A stretch of DNA of 64,000 nucleotides. It comes from Pyxidicoccus xibeiensis. Lineage in GTDB: Bacteria; Myxococcota; Myxococcia; Myxococcales; Myxococcaceae. The notes beneath the pieces were generated by a model. That model searched no databases. It had not been told where the DNA came from and worked only from the letters and a program-made list of their open reading frames with translations. The translations under genes and the position numbers were made by a program. This document shows positions 8,738 through 18,245 of the stretch, piece after piece. Location: assembly GCF_024198175.1 (NCBI RefSeq), contig NZ_JAJVKV010000002.1, positions 62,001 through 126,000 on the forward strand. The letters run 5' to 3'. Positions within the stretch are counted from its first letter, which is position 1. The number at the start of each line of letters is the position of its first letter.

Positions 8738-9223
8738 TCAGGCGCCTCCGGACACGGGCTTGCGGGTGAGGGACTCGTAGGCGAGCTGCAGCTCCTCGAT
8801 GGCCACCATGCCGTCCTTGGCGTTGAGCGGCGGCGCCTTCAGCTTCACCGGCAGGCACCGCGACAGGACGAAGCGGGCGCGCTCGGTGCGCTCGCGGTCG
8901 GGCGCGAACACCACCACCTGCGCGCTGGCCCGCATGCGGGGGCGCGTCTGCATCAGCTCGAACCAGAACCAGAGGTCGTCGTTGGCCGTCATGCCGCGCT
9001 TGAGCGTGAGCTGGCCGTAGCTCAGCGCGCCCGCCAGCCTTATCTGCCGGGCGTTGTTGCCACCCTCGCGGATGGTCTTCACGTCCATCGTCATCTCCAG
9101 CCCGTCGCACTCGGCGAAGGCGGCCTCGCAGGCCTTGGGGCCGACGCCGGGGATGTCGATCTCCACCGCGAAGTTGAAGGCAGTGAAGGGCGCGACGACC
9201 AGCTCTTCCTTGGGGTCGGACAT
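8738..9223 (-). CDS. second inner tube protein (Afp5-like, T4 gp19 family)
   Basis: A 161-aa protein with the tube-protein fold signature: N-terminal FNFAVEIDIPGVGPKACEAA, then AECDGLEMTMDVKTIREGGN with the conserved GL-x-[MV] strand, LKRGMTANDDLWFWFEL, and a C-terminal EELQLAYESL. It differs from the 150-aa tube protein at 12015-12467. In Afp and PVC systems two or more tube paralogues exist, with the extra one forming the tube-initiator layer at the baseplate. Its position next to the LysM adaptor fits that initiator role. Confidence 0.9.
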   Translation of the reverse strand: MSDPKEELVVAPFTAFNFAVEIDIPGVGPKACEAAFAECDGLEMTMDVKTIREGGNNARQIRLAGALSYGQLTLKRGMTANDDLWFWFELMQTRPRMRASAQVVVFAPDRERTERARFVLSRCLPVKLKAPPLNAKDGMVAIEELQLAYESLTRKPVSGGA

Positions 9224-9226
9224 GGC

Positions 9227-12013
9227 CTAGCGGACCTCCGTGACGAGCCCGCGCTCGCCGCTCTGGACGAGCCGCACGCTGAGGAAGGTGAGGGGCTGGG
9301 ACGGCGCGACCTTGAGGTCCACGAAGAAGCGTCCCTGCTCCGCCTGCGTGGGCGTGTTGAGCGCGTCGCCCGTCACCACCTGGAAGGCTGTCGCGGGCGT
9401 CTTCCCGGCGAAGGCGCCCTGGATGAACAACTCTCCCAGCAGGACTTCGAAGCCGTACTGGACGCGGCGGCGGAAGCTGGCGTCGTTGGGCTCGAAGACA
9501 TAGGTGGCGCCCAGCCGCAACGCCGAGCGCCGCAGCAGCGACAAGAGCCGGCGCACGTGGATGGGCCGCAGCTCCGGGTCCGTGGCCAGCGTATCGGCGG
9601 AGAGCGTGAGGAAGGCGCGCGGCTCCTGGCGCACCACGTTCACCTGCGCCTCCTGGAGGTCCAGCCACCGGTCCTGGCTGAGCGCGGGGTTCAGCGCCAC
9701 CACGCCGTCCCAGGGCTCGTTGGCCGGGGCCACCCACGCCCCGCGCGCCAGCGTCCGCCGCGCCAGCACGCCGCAGGCGGTGCCGTCCGGAGGCATGCGC
9801 CGGGGCGTGGCGAGCCGGCCCTCCTCGGTGACGAACGTCCACGGGTGGTACAGGGCGCCGAAGGACAGCGCGTGCTCCTCCACGAAGCCCAGCGGCGGCA
9901 CGCCGTCCTCCTCCGCGCCCAGCGGGGACTGGAGCGCCGCCGCGTGCGCCATGGCGTCCGCCTCCCGGTAGTGCTCGGGCAGGGACAGCACGGCCAGCAG
10001 GTCTCCCCGCACGCACGCCATCCGCAGGAGCGCGCGCTGCACGGCGAGCAGCGGCCCCACGTCGTACGCGTCCGTGGCCACCAGGCGCCACCGGGCCTGG
10101 GGCGCGACGGTGACGGCCACGCCCGGCGCGTACGGGCCCGTCACGCCCCCACGCTCGGCGCGCACGCGGTAGTATCGCGTGCCGGTGGTGCGCCCGTAGA
10201 GGGTGCGCTCGACCAGCGGCCCCCGGTACACCTCGGCGGCGTCGCTGAAGTCCGGCCGGGTGGCCTCCTCCAGCACGTAGACGACGCCCGTCCCGTCCAC
10301 CAGCGCCCAGGTGAGGGTGAAGGCCTGGCCGGAGGCGGGCTCCTCGGGCTGTGCCACCAGCGGCTCCGGCGGGGGCGGGGGACGCAGGGCGCAGTCGAGG
10401 AACGAGCCCCAGGCGGGCTCGGGCAGCGGCTCGCCGTCCTCGGGAGGCGGCACGGCGGGGCGGCCGGTGAGCACCCACGGGCGGTGTACCGCGTCCGGCA
10501 CTGACACCAGGCTGGCATCCAGCCGGTCCATCACCGCGTGGAGGCCCTTGAGGGCGCGCGGCTGGGTGCTCTGGTAGCGGAGGAAGTCGGCCGTGGAGAG
10601 CAGCGCCTCCGTGCCCAGGGACTTCACGCCCGCGTCCAGGAACAGCTCCGAGCCAAAGGTGGCCAGCCCGTCGCGCACCAGCGCGTCACCGGGCGGCGGC
10701 GTGCAGCCCACGAAGGCGGTGGGCTGGTCCGTCAGGCCCAGGGGGATGGAGAAGGCCTCGCCCTCCGCGCCGGGGCCCGCCAGGGGGAAGCGCTCGGAGG
10801 GCACGCCCTGGCGCCAGTCCTGCGGCAGCCGCTCCTCGGGCAGGCGCGAGGGCAGGGCGTCCTCGTGCCGGGCGCGCTCCACGTCCGTGGGCAGCGCGGC
10901 CCAGTGGCGCGGGTGCTGGGGGCAGAAGCCCAGCCGCTCCAGCCGCGCTGGCTGCCCCTCGCCCCGCCGCGTCCACAGGCCGAGCGTCAGCCGCTCGCAC
11001 CAGGCGGGCGCGGACGCCACCTCCGGCGGAGCGGACGTCAGCACCCGCGACGCCACGCCGGACACCTGCACCGCCGCGCCCACGCCCTGGCCCAGGACGA
11101 CGGCCTCCACGGGCAGCCAGTGCTCGCCGGTGGACGCGTCCACGATGCGCAGCACCGTGCCGGCGGGAGGCGCCTGCTCCGGGTCCAGGTCCAGCGTCAG
11201 CGTGAGGACGCGCGGCGTGGTGCCCGGTCCCGGGTCGTCCAGCGCGGTGACGTCCAGGGACACCTCGTCGCCCACGCCCCGCGTCCAGGAGATGAAGGGC
11301 GTGGTGTCCACGGGCGCCACGTCCGACTGCAGCCACCGCGCGCGAGGGGCCAGCACCTTCGCCGTCACCCGCCGGGGCACCGGCCCCGACCAGGTCGGCA
11401 CCGTCTCCATCGACACCGCCTCCACGGCCTCCACCGGCGCCAGCAGCGCGCAGCTCGTCCCGTCGAAGCTCACCCGCAGCAGGTCGCCCACGGCCACGCC
11501 GCCGGGCGCCGTCACCGTCAGCTCCACGCCGCCGTCGAGAGAGGTGTGCCAGTCCACCAGCTCCACCGGCTCGCGGTGGATGGAGGACGCCACCTGGGCC
11601 GCGTCGGACCAGCTTCCCTCCGAGCGTGCCCGCGCCAGCGCCTCGGACACGCCGCCGCCCTCCGTCACCCGCAGCAGGCCCGGCACCGGGAAGGTGTTGG
11701 CGCGCGCGCTGGGGCCCGCCACCCGCACCACCCAGCAGCGCCGGCCGCCGTTGCGGAAGAAGGCCCGCACGGCCGGCTCCAGCTGCGCGTACACCGGCTC
11801 GCCCCGCTCCGCGTCCCACGCCAGCAGGGGCGCGGGGCCGAACACGGCCTCGAAGTCCGCCACGTCCTCCACCACCACCGGCACGTGCAGCGGGCCGGAT
11901 GCGGCGAAGCCGACGAAGGCGGCCACGTCCATCCGAGGCAGCGCGTCCGCCACGGGCGGCGCCTGCATCTCGAACCGGAGGCCGGGAAGGCGTCTGGCGG
12001 CGGGGCGGCTCAC
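9227..12013 (-). CDS. large sheath-like protein with an internal FnIII-type insertion
   Basis: A 928-aa protein, far longer than a standard sheath. The N-terminus (RMDVAAFVGFAASGPLHVPV, then VEDVADFEAVFG and a FFRNGGRRCWVVRVAG motif) is sheath-like. The C-terminal 130 residues (RRLLSLLRRSALRLGATYVF, then EPNDASFRRRVQYGFEVLLG) are the conserved sheath C-terminal domain. Between them lies extra material. Around residues 545-636 it reads like a fibronectin type III domain: SGQAFTLTW, then VYVLEEATRPDFSDAAEVYR, then TGTRYYRVRAERGGVTGPYA. The gene lies between the two tube genes, as Afp4-type sheath paralogues do. Likely a minor sheath or baseplate-proximal ring subunit with surface decoration; the FnIII call is by eye. 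Confidence 0.85.
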   Translation of the reverse strand: MSRPAARRLPGLRFEMQAPPVADALPRMDVAAFVGFAASGPLHVPVVVEDVADFEAVFGPAPLLAWDAERGEPVYAQLEPAVRAFFRNGGRRCWVVRVAGPSARANTFPVPGLLRVTEGGGVSEALARARSEGSWSDAAQVASSIHREPVELVDWHTSLDGGVELTVTAPGGVAVGDLLRVSFDGTSCALLAPVEAVEAVSMETVPTWSGPVPRRVTAKVLAPRARWLQSDVAPVDTTPFISWTRGVGDEVSLDVTALDDPGPGTTPRVLTLTLDLDPEQAPPAGTVLRIVDASTGEHWLPVEAVVLGQGVGAAVQVSGVASRVLTSAPPEVASAPAWCERLTLGLWTRRGEGQPARLERLGFCPQHPRHWAALPTDVERARHEDALPSRLPEERLPQDWRQGVPSERFPLAGPGAEGEAFSIPLGLTDQPTAFVGCTPPPGDALVRDGLATFGSELFLDAGVKSLGTEALLSTADFLRYQSTQPRALKGLHAVMDRLDASLVSVPDAVHRPWVLTGRPAVPPPEDGEPLPEPAWGSFLDCALRPPPPPEPLVAQPEEPASGQAFTLTWALVDGTGVVYVLEEATRPDFSDAAEVYRGPLVERTLYGRTTGTRYYRVRAERGGVTGPYAPGVAVTVAPQARWRLVATDAYDVGPLLAVQRALLRMACVRGDLLAVLSLPEHYREADAMAHAAALQSPLGAEEDGVPPLGFVEEHALSFGALYHPWTFVTEEGRLATPRRMPPDGTACGVLARRTLARGAWVAPANEPWDGVVALNPALSQDRWLDLQEAQVNVVRQEPRAFLTLSADTLATDPELRPIHVRRLLSLLRRSALRLGATYVFEPNDASFRRRVQYGFEVLLGELFIQGAFAGKTPATAFQVVTGDALNTPTQAEQGRFFVDLKVAPSQPLTFLSVRLVQSGERGLVTEVR

Positions 12014-12014
12014 G

Positions 12015-12467
12015 TCACTCCATCTCCAGCCGCTCGTACGCGATGGTGAGCTCTTCCATCGCCACGTCGGTGCCCTTGGCGTTCATGGGGCCGCTGATGT
12101 GCTTGATGATGCGCGCGCGCAAGAGCTTCCACGTCTGCACCACCGCCGTGTGGTCCTCGTTCTGGAGCTGGATGGTGACGGTGCGCAGGGCGTTGGCGTC
12201 GCCGTTGCGCAGCTGGTTCAGCCAGTTGTAGAGGCTGAGCGAGCCAATCACGCCGCGCTTCATCGTCACGTCCGTCGCCTTGTTCAGGCCGGTAATCTTG
12301 CGGACGCTGTTCTCCTTCTCGTTGCCGTTGCGGTACTCCGCGACGGTGACCTCCATGCCGATGTTGGAGATTTCCTGGAAGCCCGCGTCCGGTCCGTCGG
12401 TGGTGCCGGTGCCCAGGTCGACCAGGAAGTTGAACTGCACATAGGGGCGATCACGAAAGACAGCCAT
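12015..12467 (-). CDS. main inner tube protein (Afp1-like, T4 gp19 family)
   Basis: A 150-aa protein of the usual tube length. It opens MAVFRDRPYVQFNFLVDLGT, followed by GFQEISNIGMEVTVAEYRNG, which is the characteristic tube strand pair. It continues KITGLNKATDVTMKRGVIGS and ends AMEELTIAYERLEME. Such proteins stack as hexamers into the tube that is driven out on sheath contraction and can carry cargo. It follows the main sheath gene by 18 bp, the normal sheath-tube order, and ends 1 bp before the large sheath-like gene. Confidence 0.94.
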   Translation of the reverse strand: MAVFRDRPYVQFNFLVDLGTGTTDGPDAGFQEISNIGMEVTVAEYRNGNEKENSVRKITGLNKATDVTMKRGVIGSLSLYNWLNQLRNGDANALRTVTIQLQNEDHTAVVQTWKLLRARIIKHISGPMNAKGTDVAMEELTIAYERLEME

Positions 12468-12485
12468 GGGTGGTCTCCAGGAGGG

Positions 12486-14459
<1,974 letters not shown>

Positions 14460-14468
14460 CGGTCTTTC

Positions 14469-15362
14469 CTAGGGAGGGGTGATCCACAGCCGGGACTGGG
14501 GCGCGTTCTGGGTGCGCAGGACCAGCTCCTGGCCGTAGCGCAGCGTTGGCTCGAGCAGCTCCAGCGGGCTGCCCGTGCTGTCCGCCCACACCCCCGCCGG
14601 GGGCTGGGACAGCGTGAGGCACACGTCCGGCAGCTGGGGCACCGGCGTGCGGCGGGCGTAGTGGACGCGCACCTGCAGCGCCCACGACTGGTCCAGCAGG
14701 GGCGGCCCCGCGGGAAGGCTCGACGCGTCCAGCGGCGAGCCCGGCGCGAAGTCCACCGGCTCCGGGTACTGGAAGAAGAGGGCGAGCCGCCCCTGCGCGT
14801 CCGCCATGCCGCGCGCGGTGACGCCGCCCGCCACGGGCGTGGCCTCCACCAGCGCCCAGGCCGCGGGAATCCGCATCGGCTGGTCCCACAGCTCGGCGCG
14901 CAGCACCGCCATGGGCACCGCGGACTGACGCGACGGCGCGGAGTAGAGCGGCACCGCGGGCCCCTCGTTGGGCGACAGGGGGGAGGGCGGGGACGACACG
15001 CAGTCGGGCGTGAAGAGGCCGCGGTGGGGAAGGTCCGCGCGGAAGGCGCAGGGCAGGAAGCGGCCCAGCGTGTCGCGCACCTCCACGGTGTAGGGCCGGC
15101 GCGCGGGCAGGGCGGCCCACCACGCGTCGTCGCCTGCGTCGCCGTCGGCGTACTCCAGGTCCCTCAGCCCGGGCAGGTCCATGAGGACGTGGATGCCGGA
15201 GCGGTTGACGATGGAGTGCCGGCGCGCGGCGGGGAGGCCCAGCGGGAAGGCGCTGACCTCCAGGCCGTCTCCGACGAGGGTGCCGGTGGCCTCGTCGCGG
15301 AAGCGCACGCCCAGCGGGGCTACGCGCGACAGCCGCTCCATGACGTGGATGGCGGGCCTCAT
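14469..15362 (-). CDS. conserved eCIS-operon protein of unknown function
   Basis: A 297-aa protein. I choose ATG 15362 because it overlaps the TGA of the cap gene (ATGA); the open frame extends further upstream only inside the cap gene. The first 100 residues (RPYTVEVRDTLGRFLPCAFR and the preceding stretch) look like a small beta-rich carboxypeptidase-regulatory or Ig-like fold. The middle has a Pro/Ser linker, and a later ALQVRVHYARRTPVPQLPDV stretch looks like another beta domain. I do not recognise the family. Its location between the terminator cap and the sheath suggests a head-end or sheath-assembly accessory. Confidence 0.75.
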   Translation of the reverse strand: MRPAIHVMERLSRVAPLGVRFRDEATGTLVGDGLEVSAFPLGLPAARRHSIVNRSGIHVLMDLPGLRDLEYADGDAGDDAWWAALPARRPYTVEVRDTLGRFLPCAFRADLPHRGLFTPDCVSSPPSPLSPNEGPAVPLYSAPSRQSAVPMAVLRAELWDQPMRIPAAWALVEATPVAGGVTARGMADAQGRLALFFQYPEPVDFAPGSPLDASSLPAGPPLLDQSWALQVRVHYARRTPVPQLPDVCLTLSQPPAGVWADSTGSPLELLEPTLRYGQELVLRTQNAPQSRLWITPP

Positions 15363-15952
15363 CGCTCCGTCAACCTCCCCGGCGCGAGGACGCGCGTCTG
15401 CACGGGGCCGGCCTCTTCGTCGGAGATGCCGGACTCGATGCCCACCATCCGCGCGATGTACGTGGCGGAGATCTGCAGGTTGGGCTCGCCCGGCTTCCAG
15501 ATGTTGAGCATGTCCTGGATGGACAGCGGGTCGAAGACGACAGTGACTGTCTCGTCGGGCAGGAAGGTGTCCGTCTCCGGCGTGCCGTAGTGGTTGAGGA
15601 AGCTGGCGGTGAGGGTGGGCGTGTCCTCGAGCTGCCGCATGGCCCAGCCGAGCAGCCGGTGCTGCTTCACGGCGGACTTCGCCCACGGCGTCAGGAGGTA
15701 ATAGAGGTCCAGCGGCAGGGGCCGGCGGGTGCGGCGGCCCTGCGCGTCCACGCGGCCGGGGAGGTTGCGGCGGGTGACGCTGGGCGTGACGCGGTACAGG
15801 TAGAGGGAGACGCCCTCGTCCATGGGCGCCTTGAAGTCAGCGGCCTGGTAGAGGCGGAACTTCGCGCCCTCGAACTCGGGCTTGGGGCACGCCTGCTCCA
15901 GCAGGGCCAGCAGGCCCTGACCGACCGCGGAGATGGCCGCATACGTTGCCAC
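15359..15952 (-). CDS. tail terminator/cap protein, DUF4255 (Pvc16/Afp16-like)
   Basis: About 197 aa. The reading starts ATYAAISAVGQGLLALLEQA, the standard opening of DUF4255/Pvc16-N proteins, and continues GVSLYLYRVTPSVTRRNLPG and PLPLDLYYLLTPWAKSAVKQ, both strongly family-like. I choose GTG 15952 over GTG 15973 because GGGGGC lies at a good distance before it and the family usually starts at this point. These proteins terminate tube and sheath growth at the distal end. It is the first gene of the operon, so the promoter should lie between 15953 and about 16200. It overlaps the next gene by 4 bp. Confidence 0.9.
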   Translation of the reverse strand: MATYAAISAVGQGLLALLEQACPKPEFEGAKFRLYQAADFKAPMDEGVSLYLYRVTPSVTRRNLPGRVDAQGRRTRRPLPLDLYYLLTPWAKSAVKQHRLLGWAMRQLEDTPTLTASFLNHYGTPETDTFLPDETVTVVFDPLSIQDMLNIWKPGEPNLQISATYIARMVGIESGISDEEAGPVQTRVLAPGRLTER

Positions 15953-16023
15953 TGCGTTGCCCCCGTCACCCACCTACGTTCGCGCACACCCCCATGGTGC
16001 TGCGGAAGAGTCGGAGGCAGGAC

Positions 16024-16040
16024 AGCAACCCGCGTGCCCA
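16024..16040 (-). promoter_or_regulatory. predicted sigma-54 (-24/-12) promoter of the eCIS operon
   Basis: Read on the minus strand, positions 16040 to 16024 give TGGGCACGCGGGTTGCT. The invariant GG and GC are 10 bases apart, and GGCACG-N4-TTGCT matches the sigma-54 consensus TGGCACG-N4-TTGCW except for the first T. Transcription would start near 16012, giving a leader of about 60 bases before the cap gene. The call is from consensus matching only. Confidence 0.7.
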
Positions 16041-16112
16041 TGCACTCAGGCGTGCGCGGCGCAGTGATCCCGCACACTTGAAGGGAGCGAAGGACGGGCT
16101 GCACCGGGGCCA

Positions 16113-16132
16113 GCGGGATGAAAACCTCCACC
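16113..16132. promoter_or_regulatory. candidate enhancer element, copy A
   Basis: GCGGGATGAAAACCTCCACC is an imperfect copy of the element at 16169-16188: the two share the GGA-GAAAAC-TCCACC core. It lies about 75-95 bp upstream of the predicted -24 box, where sigma-54 activators normally bind. Confidence 0.5.
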
Positions 16133-16168
16133 CCCGCGCGCAACCCCGCGTGGCCCTTGCGGAATGGG

Positions 16169-16188
16169 GGTGGACGAAAACATCCACC
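16169..16188. promoter_or_regulatory. candidate enhancer element, copy B
   Basis: GGTGGACGAAAACATCCACC has perfect 6-base inverted arms (GGTGGA and TCCACC) around an 8-base centre. It is the better of two related elements, spaced 56 bp apart, and lies about 130-150 bp upstream of the predicted sigma-54 promoter. Confidence 0.55.
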
Positions 16189-16394
16189 GGCCCGTGAGGG
16201 GCAGCTCCGGGCCGTGGGCAGGGTGAAGGGGGGAGCCGAGGCTTGATTCCAGGCGTCCTCGCGCTTCCCACTCACGGCGTGTGGCTTCGCGTCGCGCATG
16301 GCCGTAGGACGGTGCGTCGCGCCTGCCTTTGGGTGAGCCGCGGCACCACGGGATGACGATGACTCACCAGAAGAGTGACGGAGTACGCCGTCCG

Positions 16395-17270
16395 ATGACG
16401 GCCCATCCCATTTGGATGCGGGTGTGCCTTGTCACAGCCGCCTTGGGGCTCGTGGCCTGCGAGACGGAGGAGATCCAGCAACTGAGAGACCTGGCGCGAA
16501 CCTCGAAGCTGGTGCGCGCCGAATTGAAGGATCGGCTGGAGAACCGGGCGGAGTCGGAGCGCGAGCTACAAACGGTAGAGCGCCGACTGCGCCTCTACTG
16601 CCCTCCAACCGACAAGGGGGAGCTGCTGTCCCGGCTGAAGGAAGTAGCCGCTGGTGCGGATGTGACTGTGCTCCACGAGCGCGACGAAGGGGTGGTGCTT
16701 CGGCTGCAGTGGGAAGGGGAGACGGGCAACATCGTCGACACGCTGGAGGTGCTCGGGAAGCATGCGCCCTTCCTTTCCCTCAGGAAGCTGGCCGTTCAGC
16801 GCGAAGCCTGGTCGGCGGACGTGGATACCGGACCGGCCTGTCTCACTCTCGAGGCATCAGCGGCCACGGTAACCCGATTCCCACTTCCTCCGCGTGGGGT
16901 CCTCTGGGCTGGAACGAGCAAGCAGTTGCGGGCGGAGATTGTCGCCGCGGAGAGCGACATCCAGCGATGGGAGTCCACGACCTTGGCGGGTGGCCTGGCG
17001 AGGCTCAATTCTCGACGCGCCCTGCATGAACGTCGTCGTGATCAGCAGCTGGACGGGCCTGATCACCTCACGGGTCAACTGCGCTTGGTGAAGGGGCTTC
17101 TCGGGGGGGCTGTCGTGCCGGAGTTGACGCTTTCCAAGGCGGAGGGTGGCGAATGGCTGCTCGAGAGCAACCCTGCCGGGATGGATGCGGCAGGGGTTGA
17201 GCGCCTTGCACGAGCCGGCTACCGGTTGGCGGGAGCAAGAGGAGGTCTGCAGGTGCTGATGCGTCGCTGA
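16395..17270 (+). CDS. predicted lipoprotein of unknown function
   Basis: About 291 aa from ATG 16395. An upstream ATG at 16353 is possible; I prefer 16395 because it gives a compact signal sequence (MTAHPIWMRVCLVTAALG then LVAC) with a clean lipobox ending at the Cys. After the lipid attachment site comes a charged helix (EEIQQLRDLARTSKLVRAEL and onwards to about residue 75) with coiled-coil character. A mixed alpha/beta region and a second helical segment follow. There is no family I can name. It is divergent from the eCIS operon and its promoter region abuts the enhancer elements, but nothing else links it to the injection system. Confidence 0.75.
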   Translation: MTAHPIWMRVCLVTAALGLVACETEEIQQLRDLARTSKLVRAELKDRLENRAESERELQTVERRLRLYCPPTDKGELLSRLKEVAAGADVTVLHERDEGVVLRLQWEGETGNIVDTLEVLGKHAPFLSLRKLAVQREAWSADVDTGPACLTLEASAATVTRFPLPPRGVLWAGTSKQLRAEIVAAESDIQRWESTTLAGGLARLNSRRALHERRRDQQLDGPDHLTGQLRLVKGLLGGAVVPELTLSKAEGGEWLLESNPAGMDAAGVERLARAGYRLAGARGGLQVLMRR

Positions 17271-17315
17271 GTCGGACGGCCTGCTGGTCCTCCGTCTCGC
17301 GTGTTACCGTTTCGC

Positions 17316-18230
17316 ATGGATCTGGAGTCGCCGGAGCGCCCCCTTCTCGAGCAGCTCTTCCCGTCACATTCGGCTTCCGACTTCCTGGCGGAGTACTGGC
17401 CCCGGCGGCACCTGGCCTGCCACGGTCCGCTCGAGCGGCTCGGGGCCCTCGCACAGCTCCCCGAGCTCCAGGACCTCGAGCGACTGCTGCACGCCTACCG
17501 CGGCCCGGTGATGGTCGCGCTGCCGGACCGGCGCGACGAGCACAGCGTCATCCGGGTGGACGCGGAGTCCGCCGGGGCGCTGTACCGCAGCGGCATGGCG
17601 CTCATCCTCGACTCGGCGGAGCGCTTCCTCCCCCTGCTCGAGCAGTGGCTGTTCACGCTGGCCCTCGAGCTGGGGCTGGCGCGCAACGCCGTCGCGCGGA
17701 CCATCGTCTATGCCTCGCCGCCCGGCGGCGGCAACAGCCCCCACTTCGACGCGAACGCGAACATTGTCGTGCAGCTTCGCGGCACCAAGCGCTGGACGCT
17801 CGCGCCCAACACCCAGGTGCCCTTTCCCACGGACCGCTGGGCGATGAACATGGGCCCTCCCTCGCCCGAGCTGGCCGGCTACCTGGAGCAGGAGCTGCCC
17901 CAGCAGATGCCCGAGGGCGCCGAGGTCATCGCGCTCGAGCCCGGCTCGGTGCTCTTCGTGCCGCGCGGCTACTGGCACTCCACCGACGCCTCGGAGGACA
18001 CGCTGGCGCTGAACTTCACGTACAGCCAGCCCACCTGGGCGGATGTCGTCACGGCCGCGCTCCGGCAGCAGCTGCTGAAGGACGTGCAGTGGCGCGAGCT
18101 CGCGGATGGGATTGGCTCGCCGGACCCCGAGCGCAGCGCGGCGTGCAGCGCGCGCCTCTCCGAGCTGCTGCACCAGGTGCAGGCCCACGTCTTCGCGCTG
18201 GAGGCCCGGAGCATCGTGGAGCAGAGCTAG
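17316..18230 (+). CDS. JmjC/cupin-type Fe(II)/2-oxoglutarate oxygenase
   Basis: About 304 aa from ATG 17316; a GTG at 17301 is an alternative but has no better ribosome site. The core is PPGGGNSPHFDANANIVVQL with the metal-binding H143-x-D145, then a partner His at about 221 in VPRGYWHSTD. This is the HxD...H facial triad of JmjC/ribosomal-oxygenase-like enzymes. Between them lies RGTKRWTLAPN, a common substrate and 2-oxoglutarate site segment. The N-terminal SDFLAEYWPRRHLACHGPLE resembles the start of this family (RoxA/cupin_4). Known members hydroxylate ribosomal proteins or small peptides; the substrate here is unknown. It converges on the sigma-54 activator gene with a 15-bp gap. Confidence 0.85.
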   Translation: MDLESPERPLLEQLFPSHSASDFLAEYWPRRHLACHGPLERLGALAQLPELQDLERLLHAYRGPVMVALPDRRDEHSVIRVDAESAGALYRSGMALILDSAERFLPLLEQWLFTLALELGLARNAVARTIVYASPPGGGNSPHFDANANIVVQLRGTKRWTLAPNTQVPFPTDRWAMNMGPPSPELAGYLEQELPQQMPEGAEVIALEPGSVLFVPRGYWHSTDASEDTLALNFTYSQPTWADVVTAALRQQLLKDVQWRELADGIGSPDPERSAACSARLSELLHQVQAHVFALEARSIVEQS

Positions 18231-18245
18231 CCGGAGCGGGGCGCC

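Larger units (their letters stand above)
15953..16394. other. intergenic leader between the eCIS operon and a divergent lipoprotein gene
   Basis: No credible gene is seen in these 442 bases. It holds the predicted sigma-54 promoter and the two inverted-repeat elements described separately. The short frames crossing it have no homology-like features or ribosome binding sites. Confidence 0.7.
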
